A stretch of DNA of 15,229 nt from Methanobrevibacter_A sp964431035. GTDB lineage: Archaea > Methanobacteriota > Methanobacteria > Methanobacteriales > Methanobacteriaceae. The stretch spans positions 1 to 15,229 of the forward strand of contig CAYSIF010000038.1 of the NCBI GenBank assembly GCA_964431035.1, written 5' to 3'. A model generated the notes under the pieces. The model had not been told where the DNA came from and ran no database searches. It was given only the letters and a program-made list of their open reading frames with translations. Of this stretch, positions 6,334 to 12,470 are shown in pieces. A program made the translations under genes and the position numbers. Numbering within the stretch: position 1 is the stretch's first letter; the number at the start of each line of letters is the position of its first letter.

Positions 6334-7698
6334 ATGTCAGTTTTAGAAGTTTTCAAACCAATATTCAGATTACTTCCAGAAGTTAAAGCCCCAATACATA
6401 GAGAAGGGTTTAATGAAAAACTTAAATGGACAGCAATCATATTGGTATTATATTACATTTTAACTCAAGTACCATTATATGGTTTGAGTAGTGCCGCAGT
6501 TGATCAATTCTCTCAACTACGTGCAGTAATGGCAGGTAGTTTTGGTTCTATACTAACATTAGGTATTGGACCTATTGTTACAGCGTCAATTGTACTTCAA
6601 CTTTTAGTTGGTTCTAAGATTTTAAAATTAGATTTATCCTCACATGAAGATAAAGCAATGTTCCAAAGTACACAAAAACTTTTAGCTATATTGTTTACAA
6701 TATTCGAAGCAGCAGTTCTTGTGTTCACAGGAAGTTTAATGCCAATAGATAATTCATATCTTGGTGTTTTGATATTGCAATTAGTCATTGGAGCAGTATT
6801 AATCATTTATCTTGATGAAGTTGTATCCAAATGGGGTTTTGGTTCAGGAGTAGGATTATTCATTGCAGCAGGTGTTGCAGAAGAAATCATTGTAGGTACA
6901 TTTAATTTCTTACCATCTCCAACACAACCAGGATTATACTCAGGTATGCTCCCACAATTCTTACAATCAATTGCAGCAGGAACACCAAATCCAGGAATAC
7001 TATTACCATTACTAGCAACAATAATTGTATTTTTAATTGCTTCATATGGTGAAAGTATGCGTGTTGAAATCCCAATTTCCCATGGTTCTGTAAGAGGACA
7101 TGGAAGAATTAGAGGTTCAGTAGGAAAATACCCATTAAAATTCATATATGCAAGTAACATGCCAGTTATTTTAACAAGTGCATTACTTGTGAACGTATCT
7201 TTATTAGCAAGTATTTTCCAAAAAGCAGGAATACCAATTCTTGGTACTGTAGAACATGGTCAAGCAGTAAGTGGTCTTGCACTATACTTATCAACACCAT
7301 CAGGAATTAGTTTACTATGGACAAATCCATTAAGAGTAATAATTTATGGTCTGTTCTTCCTTGGTTGCTGTGCATTATTCAGTTGGCTATGGGTTGAAAT
7401 TAGTGGTTTAAATGCTAAAGAAGTTAGTCGTAAACTCTACGATTCAGGTATACAAATACCAGGTTTCAGAAGCAGTAAACGACAATTATTTAAAATAATG
7501 AATAAATATATTCCTGCATTAACAATTCTTGGAGGATTATTTGTAGGTCTATTAGCATTTGGTGCTGATTTCACTAATGCTTTAGGTGGAGGTACAGGTG
7601 TACTGCTTACCGTAGGTATCATATATAAATTATATGAAGAAATGGCACAAGAACAACTTATGGACATGCACCCTGTTTTAAGAAGATTCTTAGAATAA
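6334..7698 (+). CDS. secY: Preprotein translocase channel subunit SecY
   Basis: 454 aa, matching archaeal SecY (Sec61 alpha homologue), the ten-helix pore for secretion and membrane insertion. The cytosolic N-terminus (LLPEVKAPIHREGFNEKLKW) leads into a first hydrophobic helix at about residues 32-50. The segment LYGLSSAAVDQF looks like the plug-domain region. Further hydrophobic helices alternate with charged loops; one loop, at about 245-266, is EIPISHGSVRGHGRIRGSVG, the arginine-rich cytosolic loop that contacts the ribosome or SecA/SRP receptor. The C-terminus ends MDMHPVLRRFLE. Linkage to ribosomal proteins is conserved across bacteria and archaea. Confidence 0.97.
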   Translation: MSVLEVFKPIFRLLPEVKAPIHREGFNEKLKWTAIILVLYYILTQVPLYGLSSAAVDQFSQLRAVMAGSFGSILTLGIGPIVTASIVLQLLVGSKILKLDLSSHEDKAMFQSTQKLLAILFTIFEAAVLVFTGSLMPIDNSYLGVLILQLVIGAVLIIYLDEVVSKWGFGSGVGLFIAAGVAEEIIVGTFNFLPSPTQPGLYSGMLPQFLQSIAAGTPNPGILLPLLATIIVFLIASYGESMRVEIPISHGSVRGHGRIRGSVGKYPLKFIYASNMPVILTSALLVNVSLLASIFQKAGIPILGTVEHGQAVSGLALYLSTPSGISLLWTNPLRVIIYGLFFLGCCALFSWLWVEISGLNAKEVSRKLYDSGIQIPGFRSSKRQLFKIMNKYIPALTILGGLFVGLLAFGADFTNALGGGTGVLLTVGIIYKLYEEMAQEQLMDMHPVLRRFLE

Positions 7699-7872
7699 AA
7701 AAAAACAATCAGTAAATAAAAAAATTTATAATCAAAATAAAAAAATTTAAGAAAAGCTATAGAGAGGAAAAATTCAACATTTTCCCCTATATCACTTTAT
7801 CTTAAAATCATAAAATTTCAATAAAACAAAATTAAACATCAATAATTTTTTTAATAGTGAGGAATGATATTT
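7699..7872 (+). promoter_or_regulatory. secY-adk intergenic region with TATA-like element and imperfect hairpin
   Basis: This 174-nt gap holds TTTATAAT at 7725-7732 (TATA-like) and an imperfect hairpin at 7758-7791. In the hairpin TATAG (7758-7762) pairs with CTATA (7787-7791) and GGAAAA (7766-7771) with TTTTCC (7780-7785), with a 3x1 internal loop and an 8-nt apical loop. The hairpin lies just downstream of a predicted start site and would be in the 5' part of an adk leader. Function unknown. Confidence 0.35.
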
Positions 7873-8430
7873 TTGAAACTTGTAGTTTTAACTGGAATAC
7901 CTGGTTCAGGAAGTACCACATTATTAACTAAAGCATTAGAAGAAGTGGATTATCTACATATTAATTATGGAGATATAATGACTGAAATCGCAATGGAAGA
8001 AGGTCTAATTGAAGATCGTGATTCATTACGTAAATTAGCTCCAGAAATTCAAAAAGATATTCAAAAAAGAGCAGGTATAAAAATTAAAGAAAAATCAGAA
8101 TCAGCTAATGTGATAGTTGACACACACTGTACAATTAACACACCTTCTGGTTTCTTACCAGGTTTACCAAAATGGGTTCTTGAAGGTTTACAACCAGACC
8201 ATTTTGTATTAATCGAAGCTAATCCTGATGAAATTTTATACAGAAGATTAAATGATGATACAAGAAAACGTGACATTGAGAAAGCAAAAGATATTCAATT
8301 ACATCAAGAAATGAATCGTGCAGCATCAATGGCATATGCTACATTAACTGGTGCAACAGTTAAGATTATAAATAATCATGATAATCATTTACCAAGCACT
8401 GTTAAAAAATTAGTTGAATTTCTTAAATAA
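7873..8430 (+). CDS. adkA: Archaeal adenylate kinase (AdkA family)
   Basis: 185 aa from TTG 7873. It interconverts ATP + AMP and 2 ADP in the cytosol. The TTG start is preferred because GAGG (7859-7862) is 10 nt upstream and gives MKLVVLTGIPGSGSTT; an ATG at 7864 is only 1 nt from that SD and would add three residues. The P-loop is GIPGSGSTT at residues 8-16, with Ser where classical Walker A has Lys; archaeal AdkA enzymes such as the Methanococcus ones share this lysine loss. Other family motifs are EDRDSLRKLAPEIQ, VDTHCTINTPSGFLPGLP and RRLNDDTRKRD. It sits between secY and the EMC3-like gene, as in related methanogens. Confidence 0.94.
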   Translation: MKLVVLTGIPGSGSTTLLTKALEEVDYLHINYGDIMTEIAMEEGLIEDRDSLRKLAPEIQKDIQKRAGIKIKEKSESANVIVDTHCTINTPSGFLPGLPKWVLEGLQPDHFVLIEANPDEILYRRLNDDTRKRDIEKAKDIQLHQEMNRAASMAYATLTGATVKIINNHDNHLPSTVKKLVEFLK

Positions 8431-8448
8431 ACAATTAAGGGAAAGATT

Positions 8449-9039
8449 ATGGCATTTGATGTATTTGGTGCAGTTGGATCTGTATTTTCTCCATTAATAT
8501 CTATAGATCCAAACCCACATAATCCAATATTAACTATATTAATAGTTTCATTAATAATTTCAATAATAACAACAGCCGCTCAGAAATTATTAGTCGACCA
8601 AGACAAAATGAAATCTATTCAAGATGAAATGAAAGAATTCCAAGCTGAGATGAGAGAAGCACAAACTAGTGGGGATAATAAAAGACTAGCAGAATTACAA
8701 TCAAAACAAGCAGAAGTTATGCAAAAACAATCTGAAGTTATGAAAATGTCTTTCAAACCAATGATTGTTACATTCATACCAATATTATTAGTATTCTATT
8801 GGATGGGTCGTTCAGTCATAGCTAAAACTGTTATTGAAGCACCTATGGCAGTATATTATATTATGCTATCTCCAATATTCCAATACATTGGAGGAATTGT
8901 ATATGCTGGTAGGTTTGTTGTAGCATGTAATCCTGTATTCACATCATTCCATTGGGGATGGTTAGGATGGTACATTTTCTGCACATTCGCATTTTCACAA
9001 ATTCTCAGAAAATATTTAGGATTCAATGACGGATTCTAG
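8449..9039 (+). CDS. EMC3/YidC-like membrane protein (DUF106), putative membrane protein insertase
   Basis: 196 aa. A first hydrophobic helix lies at about residues 25-46 (HNPILTILIVSLIISIITTA). A charged, Gln/Glu/Lys-rich helical hairpin at about 50-102 (DKMKSIQDEMKEFQAEMREA, then LAELQSKQAEVMQKQSEVMK) is likely a coiled coil. Further hydrophobic stretches lie at about 105-124, 130-152 and 164-185. This is the topology of the archaeal DUF106 family, a member of the Oxa1/YidC/Alb3/EMC3 superfamily that helps insert membrane proteins. An AAGGGA SD at 8438-8443 precedes the ATG. Adjacency to secY supports a role in membrane protein biogenesis. Assigned by topology and context, not by catalytic residues. 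Confidence 0.88.
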   Translation: MAFDVFGAVGSVFSPLISIDPNPHNPILTILIVSLIISIITTAAQKLLVDQDKMKSIQDEMKEFQAEMREAQTSGDNKRLAELQSKQAEVMQKQSEVMKMSFKPMIVTFIPILLVFYWMGRSVIAKTVIEAPMAVYYIMLSPIFQYIGGIVYAGRFVVACNPVFTSFHWGWLGWYIFCTFAFSQILRKYLGFNDGF

Positions 9040-9236
9040 AAAAAATGATTAAGTTTATATTAAGGTAAAAAAATATATATAATAAATTACTATTTTTTTA
9101 TCAATAAAATATAATAATTTAAAACAAAAAAAATCATTTTTTACAAAAATTAACAATAATTTTTCTTAAATTAACAAAAAAAAGTAAAAAAAACAAAGTT
9201 TTTTAACAAAAAAAATAAAAAGGGAGAGTAAAAATT
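9040..9236 (+). promoter_or_regulatory. AT-rich leader/promoter region of rpl34e
   Basis: A 197-nt gap of extreme AT content. It contains a 10-bp inverted repeat TAAAAAAATA (9066-9075) and TATTTTTTTA (9091-9100); its T-rich right arm could terminate the secY-adk-EMC3 transcript. Immediately overlapping is ATATATATAA (about 9073-9082), a TATA-like element that could drive rpl34e-cmk-rpl14e with a leader of roughly 130 nt. A GGGAGAG SD (about 9222-9228) precedes the ATG. I see no ORF or RNA gene in it. Confidence 0.4.
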
Positions 9237-9503
9237 ATGCCTGAAAATAGATATAGGTCAAGATCATATAAACGTATGAATAAAGTCACTCCTGGTGGCC
9301 AAAATGTCCTAAGATACAAAAAGAAGAAACCATCTAAGCATGTATGTGCTGAATGTGGTGCTCCTTTACATGGTGTTCCTCGTGGACGACCATATGAAAT
9401 AAATAAATTATCAAGAACTAGAAAAAGACCAAACCGTCCTTACGGTGGTTACTACTGTTCAAAATGTGCTCGTAAACATTTTAAAAACGAGGCTAGACAA
9501 TAA
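9237..9503 (+). CDS. rpl34e: Large ribosomal subunit protein L34e (eL34)
   Basis: 88 aa, typical for archaeal eL34. The basic N-terminus PENRYRSRSYKRMNKVTPGG is diagnostic. Two CxxC pairs, Cys37/Cys40 (HVCAECGAPL) and Cys74/Cys77 (YYCSKCARKH), form a zinc ribbon. The segment GVPRGRPYEINKLSRTRKRPNRPYGG lies between them. The stop TAA (9501-9503) overlaps the cmk ATG by 1 nt (TAATG), so the two are probably translationally coupled. Confidence 0.95.
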   Translation: MPENRYRSRSYKRMNKVTPGGQNVLRYKKKKPSKHVCAECGAPLHGVPRGRPYEINKLSRTRKRPNRPYGGYYCSKCARKHFKNEARQ

Positions 9504-10021
9504 TGATTATAACTATCGGTGGATTAGCAGGAAGTGGAACAACCACCGCTGCTAAAGTATTATCTGAGAAACTAAACATACCATTCATATCCTCTGGAGC
9601 AATATTCCGAGAAATGGCAAAAGAATACGGTATGTCCCTACTCGAATTCGGAACTTTCGCCGAAGGTAATACAGAAATCGATAAAGAAATAGATAAAAGA
9701 CAAGCTAAAATTGCTGAAGAATCTGAAAATCTAATTGTTGAAGGTAGGCTTTCAGCTCACTTTGTAGAAGCAGACTTAAAAATTTGGATGTATGCTCCAT
9801 TTAATGTGAGAGTAAGCAGAATTTGTGAAAGAGAAGATAAATCAACAGAAACTGCAAAATTCGAAATAAAAAAACGTGAAGAAAGTGAAGCCACAAGATA
9901 CTTAGATATTTACAATATTAATATTAACGAATATGAAATATATGACTTAATGTTAAACACAGATAAATTCAGTCCAGAAGAATTAGCAGATATTATTTTA
10001 AAAACATTAAAGGTGATATAA
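9503..10021 (+). CDS. cmk: Cytidylate kinase (archaeal Cmk)
   Basis: 172 aa, the short archaeal Cmk form. It phosphorylates CMP/dCMP with ATP in pyrimidine salvage and in recycling of RNA breakdown products. The P-loop is GLAGSGTTT at residues 7-15, with Thr replacing the usual Walker A Lys, as is common in archaeal Cmk. NMP-binding-type segments follow: ISSGAIFREMAKEYGMSLLEF at about 30-50 and EGRLSAHF near 82-89. The lid region RICEREDKSTETAKFEIKKREESEATRYLDIYNI lies at about 107-140. It is coupled by overlap to rpl34e, with rpl14e following after 1 nt, an arrangement shared by related archaea. Confidence 0.94.
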   Translation: MIITIGGLAGSGTTTAAKVLSEKLNIPFISSGAIFREMAKEYGMSLLEFGTFAEGNTEIDKEIDKRQAKIAEESENLIVEGRLSAHFVEADLKIWMYAPFNVRVSRICEREDKSTETAKFEIKKREESEATRYLDIYNININEYEIYDLMLNTDKFSPEELADIILKTLKVI

Positions 10022-10022
10022 A

Positions 10023-10235
10023 ATGGCAGCTATAGAAGTAGGAAGAGTATGTGTTAAAACAGCTGGAAGAGAAGCTGGAAGTAAATGTGCAATTGTTGAA
10101 ATTATCGATGATAATTTCGTAGAAGTAGTTGGTGCTGATGTTAAAAACAGAAGATGTAACATTAACCACCTCGAACCTTTAGAAGAAACAGTTGAAGTTA
10201 CTGATGACTTAGAAGCAGTTAAAAAAGCATTATAA
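10023..10235 (+). CDS. rpl14e: Large ribosomal subunit protein L14e (eL14)
   Basis: 70 aa, slightly short for archaeal eL14. The N-terminal KOW-type segment AAIEVGRVCVKTAGREAGSK at about residues 2-21 is followed by CAIVEIIDDNFVEVVGADVK and RRCNINHLEPL, the conserved body of the family. An AGGTGAT SD lies inside the end of cmk about 6 nt before the ATG. It closes the rpl34e-cmk-rpl14e unit; the next gene, cbf5, is 227 nt away. Confidence 0.94.
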   Translation: MAAIEVGRVCVKTAGREAGSKCAIVEIIDDNFVEVVGADVKNRRCNINHLEPLEETVEVTDDLEAVKKAL

Positions 10236-10462
10236 AAAAATTCAATTAATATTTTTTTATAATCAATCTTTTATACTCTTTTTTTAATACAATACAAAAT
10301 TTTTTTCGTAAAAAGAAAAAACTATTTTTTTTATAATTTTTTTCATAATTAAAAAAAAATTTTTATTTTACTTTTTTATAAAATATTTATAATAATTCTA
10401 AAAAAAAGAACATTTTTTTCACAATTATATACTAATTAAATTGAATGGAAGTTTCAAAGATT
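10236..10462 (+). promoter_or_regulatory. rpl14e-cbf5 intergenic: T-tract terminators and putative cbf5 promoter
   Basis: 227 nt, almost all A/T. T7 tracts at 10252-10258 and 10279-10285 could end the rpl14e transcript. TTATATA at 10425-10431 is a good TATA box; the usual spacing of about 25 nt would put the start near 10454, a few bases before ATG 10463. A second TATA-like run (TTTATAA, about 10387-10393) lies further upstream. No ORF or structured RNA is evident. Confidence 0.45.
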
Positions 10463-11425
10463 ATGGAAAATCTAATTATTAAATCATCAAGTGTTACAAA
10501 TGATGAATATGGTTGCAATCCTAAAGACCGTGATATAGAGGAATATATAACTCATGGAGTTATTAATTTAGATAAAACTTCCGGACCAACATCTCATGAA
10601 ATAGATTCATGGGTTAAAAGAATATTAAATGTGAAAAAAACAGGTCATGGTGGAACACTTGATCCTAAAGTTACTGGAATATTACCTATTGGTATTGGTG
10701 CAGCTACACGAATAAACCAATTATTATTACTTTCACCTAAAGAGTACATATGTGTAATGACATTACATAAAAAAACTGATGAAGATAAAATACATGAAAT
10801 TTTTAAAAAATTCACTGGAAAAATATTTCAGATACCTCCTGTGAAATCTGCAGTTAAAAGAGAACTTAGGGCACGTAATATTTATTATAGTACAATTTAT
10901 GAAATTAATGAACGTGATGTTTTATTTAGGATCGGTTGTGAATCTGGAACATATGTTCGAACTTATTGTCATCATATTGGTGAAGCATTAGGTTGTGGTG
11001 CTCATATGGCTGAGTTAAGACGTACAATGGTAGGTCCTTTTACAGAATCAAATAATTTAGTTACATTACAGGATGTAACGGATGCTTACTATTATTATAA
11101 AAATGATAATGATGAGTCTTATTTAAGAAATGTTATACAGCCTATGGAAGTTGCTGTTGAAGGTTTGCCGAAAATTGTTATTAAGGATTCTGCTGTTAGT
11201 GCTGTGTGTCATGGTGCTAATTTAGCATCTGGTGGTATTGTAAGTCTTTCTGATGATATTAAGTATGGTTCTACTGTGGCTATAATGACTTTGAAAGGAG
11301 AGCTTGTTGCATCTGGTCAAGCATTATTTGGTTTTGAGGATTTATTAAATTCTGAGTCTGGTATTGTTGTTGATGTTAATAATGTGTTTATGAGTCCTGA
11401 TATTTATCCTGCACTTTGGAAGTAA
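10463..11425 (+). CDS. cbf5: tRNA/rRNA pseudouridine synthase Cbf5 (H/ACA RNP catalytic subunit)
   Basis: About 320 aa. Cbf5 is the TruB/dyskerin-family enzyme that, with Nop10, Gar1, L7Ae and H/ACA guide RNAs, makes pseudouridine in rRNA; archaeal Cbf5 can also act on tRNA U55. The motif NLDKTSGPTSHE lies near residues 35-46. The catalytic motif GHGGTLDPKVTGILP has its Asp near residue 67. IPPVKSAVKRELRARNIYY and GTYVRTYCHHIGEALGCGAHMAELRR follow. A C-terminal PUA domain spans about 235-315. The start is ambiguous: ATG 10445 adds six residues, but a TATA box at 10425-10431 favours a near-leaderless start at 10463. No SD precedes either. Confidence 0.95.
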   Translation: MENLIIKSSSVTNDEYGCNPKDRDIEEYITHGVINLDKTSGPTSHEIDSWVKRILNVKKTGHGGTLDPKVTGILPIGIGAATRINQLLLLSPKEYICVMTLHKKTDEDKIHEIFKKFTGKIFQIPPVKSAVKRELRARNIYYSTIYEINERDVLFRIGCESGTYVRTYCHHIGEALGCGAHMAELRRTMVGPFTESNNLVTLQDVTDAYYYYKNDNDESYLRNVIQPMEVAVEGLPKIVIKDSAVSAVCHGANLASGGIVSLSDDIKYGSTVAIMTLKGELVASGQALFGFEDLLNSESGIVVDVNNVFMSPDIYPALWK

Positions 11426-11442
11426 TTTTTTTTTCTTTTTTT
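11426..11442 (+). terminator. Oligo-T terminator after cbf5
   Basis: The stop codon of cbf5 is followed directly by a T tract interrupted once by C (11426-11442), then another T run at 11448-11453. Archaeal RNA polymerase terminates efficiently at such T tracts without a hairpin. It would end the cbf5 transcript before the orphan promoter at 11455. Confidence 0.5.
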
Positions 11443-11454
11443 GTAAATTTTTTA

Positions 11455-11471
11455 CCAAAATATTTATATAC
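11455..11471 (+). promoter_or_regulatory. Strong archaeal BRE/TATA promoter element with no obvious gene
   Basis: CCAAAATATTTATATAC matches the archaeal purine-rich BRE plus TTTATATA box better than any other site in the window. A start about 25 nt downstream of the TATA centre would fall near 11490-11495. No protein-coding gene follows. The tRNA begins 120 nt away and has its own TATA-like element (TTTATAAT, 11573-11580). Its target is unknown: a long tRNA precursor, a small RNA, or the rps13 operon. Confidence 0.5.
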
Positions 11472-11506
11472 TATTAACTATATAGTTTAATTTATCAGGT
11501 AACAAT

Positions 11507-11527
11507 TAGTATTATTACTATTTTTTT
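11507..11527 (+). terminator. Mini hairpin with T tract downstream of orphan promoter
   Basis: TAGTA (11507-11511) and TACTA (11516-11520) form a 5-bp stem with a TTAT loop, followed by seven T (11521-11527). If the promoter at 11455-11471 is active, this would release an RNA of only about 35 nt. The stem is weak, so T-tract pausing would matter more than the hairpin. Confidence 0.3.
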
Positions 11528-11544
11528 AATATTAATTTTTTCTG

Positions 11545-11577
11545 TAAAAAAATCTTTAATAATCAAAGGCTTTTTTA
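11545..11577 (+). repeat. Hairpin upstream of tRNA-Ser
   Basis: TAAAAAA (11545-11551) pairs with TTTTTTA (11571-11577), and inside it CTTT (11554-11557) pairs with AAAG (11565-11568) around a 7-nt loop. It overlaps the TATA-like element of the tRNA. It may be a termination structure or merely AT-rich symmetry. Confidence 0.3.
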
Positions 11578-11578
11578 T

Positions 11579-11712
11579 AATACTAATAAAAAATAATATT
11601 TTATTTTTTTCATGCCGAGATAGTCTAGCCTGGTAAGGCGCGAGACTGGAAATCTCGTGAGGATCTCCTCGCCTGGGTTCAAATCCCAGTCTCGGCGTTT
11701 TTTATTAGTATT
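11579..11712 (+). repeat. 15-bp perfect inverted repeat bracketing tRNA-Ser
   Basis: AATACTAATAAAAAA (11579-11593) is the exact reverse complement of TTTTTTATTAGTATT (11698-11712). The right arm starts at the base after the tRNA discriminator; the left arm ends 20 nt before the mature 5' end. In a precursor transcript the arms could pair and extend the acceptor stem region. The right arm is also the tRNA's T-run terminator. Function inferred only. Confidence 0.5.
11614..11697 (+). tRNA. tRNA-Ser (anticodon GGA)
   Basis: 84 nt, type II with a long variable arm. The acceptor stem is GCCGAGA (11614-11620) with TCTCGGC (11690-11696), discriminator G at 11697, no encoded CCA. The anticodon stem is CGAGA (11641-11645) with TCTCG (11653-11657); the loop is CTGGAAA with anticodon GGA at 11648-11650, reading UCC and UCU serine codons. 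The variable arm contains GAGG/CCTC around 11659-11670, and the T arm is CTGGG-TTCAAAT-CCCAG. There is no intron. TTTATAAT at 11573-11580 could be its TATA box, and six T at 11698-11703 its terminator. It lies between cbf5 and rps13. Confidence 0.97.
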
Positions 11713-11943
11713 TAATTTTATTTTAAAAATCTTCTTCTTTTAATAATTAGACGATTAAATAGATAAATAATAAAAAAAGCTAATAGATTTTTTTTGAACT
11801 CTTAACTAAATAAAATATTTTTTTTAGTTAAGTTTTATGTACTGTTGAGAAAACTGTGTTTCATAAAATCTTTTTTTTATGAAGCATTCGAACACTACTA
11901 CGTCTCGTAGGTTCGCTCTATTAAAAATGTGGAGGTTAATTTT
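11713..11943 (+). promoter_or_regulatory. Structured leader region upstream of rps13
   Basis: It contains three consecutive hairpins. H1: CTTAACTAAA (11801-11810) with TTTAGTTAAG (11823-11832). H2: GTGTTTCATAAAA (11856-11868) with TTTTATGAAGCAT (11875-11887), including two G-U pairs. H3: CGAAC plus CTACG (11889-11893, 11898-11902) with CGTAG plus GTTCG (11906-11915), with an ACTA bulge and a TCT loop. H3 lies 15 nt upstream of the GGAGG SD (11931-11935). The 11881-11920 segment is about 48% G+C (19 of 40), far above its surroundings. No convincing TATA box was identified. This may be a regulatory leader for the S13-S4-S11-RpoD operon. Confidence 0.45.
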
Positions 11944-12393
11944 ATGGAAGACGAATTTAAGCATTTAGTGCGTATTTCAAGAAAGGATGTAGACGGTAAC
12001 AAAACCGTAGAATACGCTTTAACAGATATTAAAGGCGTTGGATTATCTTTATCTCGTTCTCTTTGTATCGCATTAGGATTTGACCTTAACCAAAAAATAG
12101 GTTACATGGCTGATGAAGATATTAAGAAAATAGAAGTTGCTTTAGAAGATCCTTTAGCACATGACATTCCAGAATGGATGTTAAACAGAAGACGAGATTA
12201 CACAACTGGAGAAACTGTTCATCTAATGGAATCAGATCTTGACATGAGATTAAGAGATGATTTAAACAGAATGAAAAAGACCAGAAGTTACAAAGGTAGA
12301 AGACACGAATCTGGTTTACCAGTTAGAGGTCAAAGAACTAAATCTACATTCAGACACGGTTCTTCTGTCGGTGTAAGTCGTTCAAGACAATAA
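11944..12393 (+). CDS. rps13p: Small ribosomal subunit protein S13 (uS13)
   Basis: 149 aa, normal for archaeal uS13, which sits in the 30S head and contacts uL5 and tRNA. The start at ATG 11944 is set by GGAGG at 11931-11935, 8 nt upstream; an in-frame ATG at 11929 overlaps the SD and is rejected. The N-terminus is EFKHLVRISRKDVDGNKTVEYALTDIKGVGLSLS, with the helix-hairpin-helix region at about 25-50. The conserved basic tail is KKTRSYKGRRHESGLPVRGQ and RTKSTFRHG. It heads the alpha-like cluster behind the structured leader. Confidence 0.96.
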   Translation: MEDEFKHLVRISRKDVDGNKTVEYALTDIKGVGLSLSRSLCIALGFDLNQKIGYMADEDIKKIEVALEDPLAHDIPEWMLNRRRDYTTGETVHLMESDLDMRLRDDLNRMKKTRSYKGRRHESGLPVRGQRTKSTFRHGSSVGVSRSRQ

Positions 12394-12470
12394 GAATTCT
12401 AAAAAAACATTAAATAATTAAAAATATTTACTATAAAAATTATTTTTTAATAAAAAAGGAGATAATAATT

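Noticed and set aside
10236..10444. A structured RNA or small gene between rpl14e and cbf5
   Set aside because: The region is nearly pure A/T with T tracts; no SD-led ORF, GC island or stable stem was visible.
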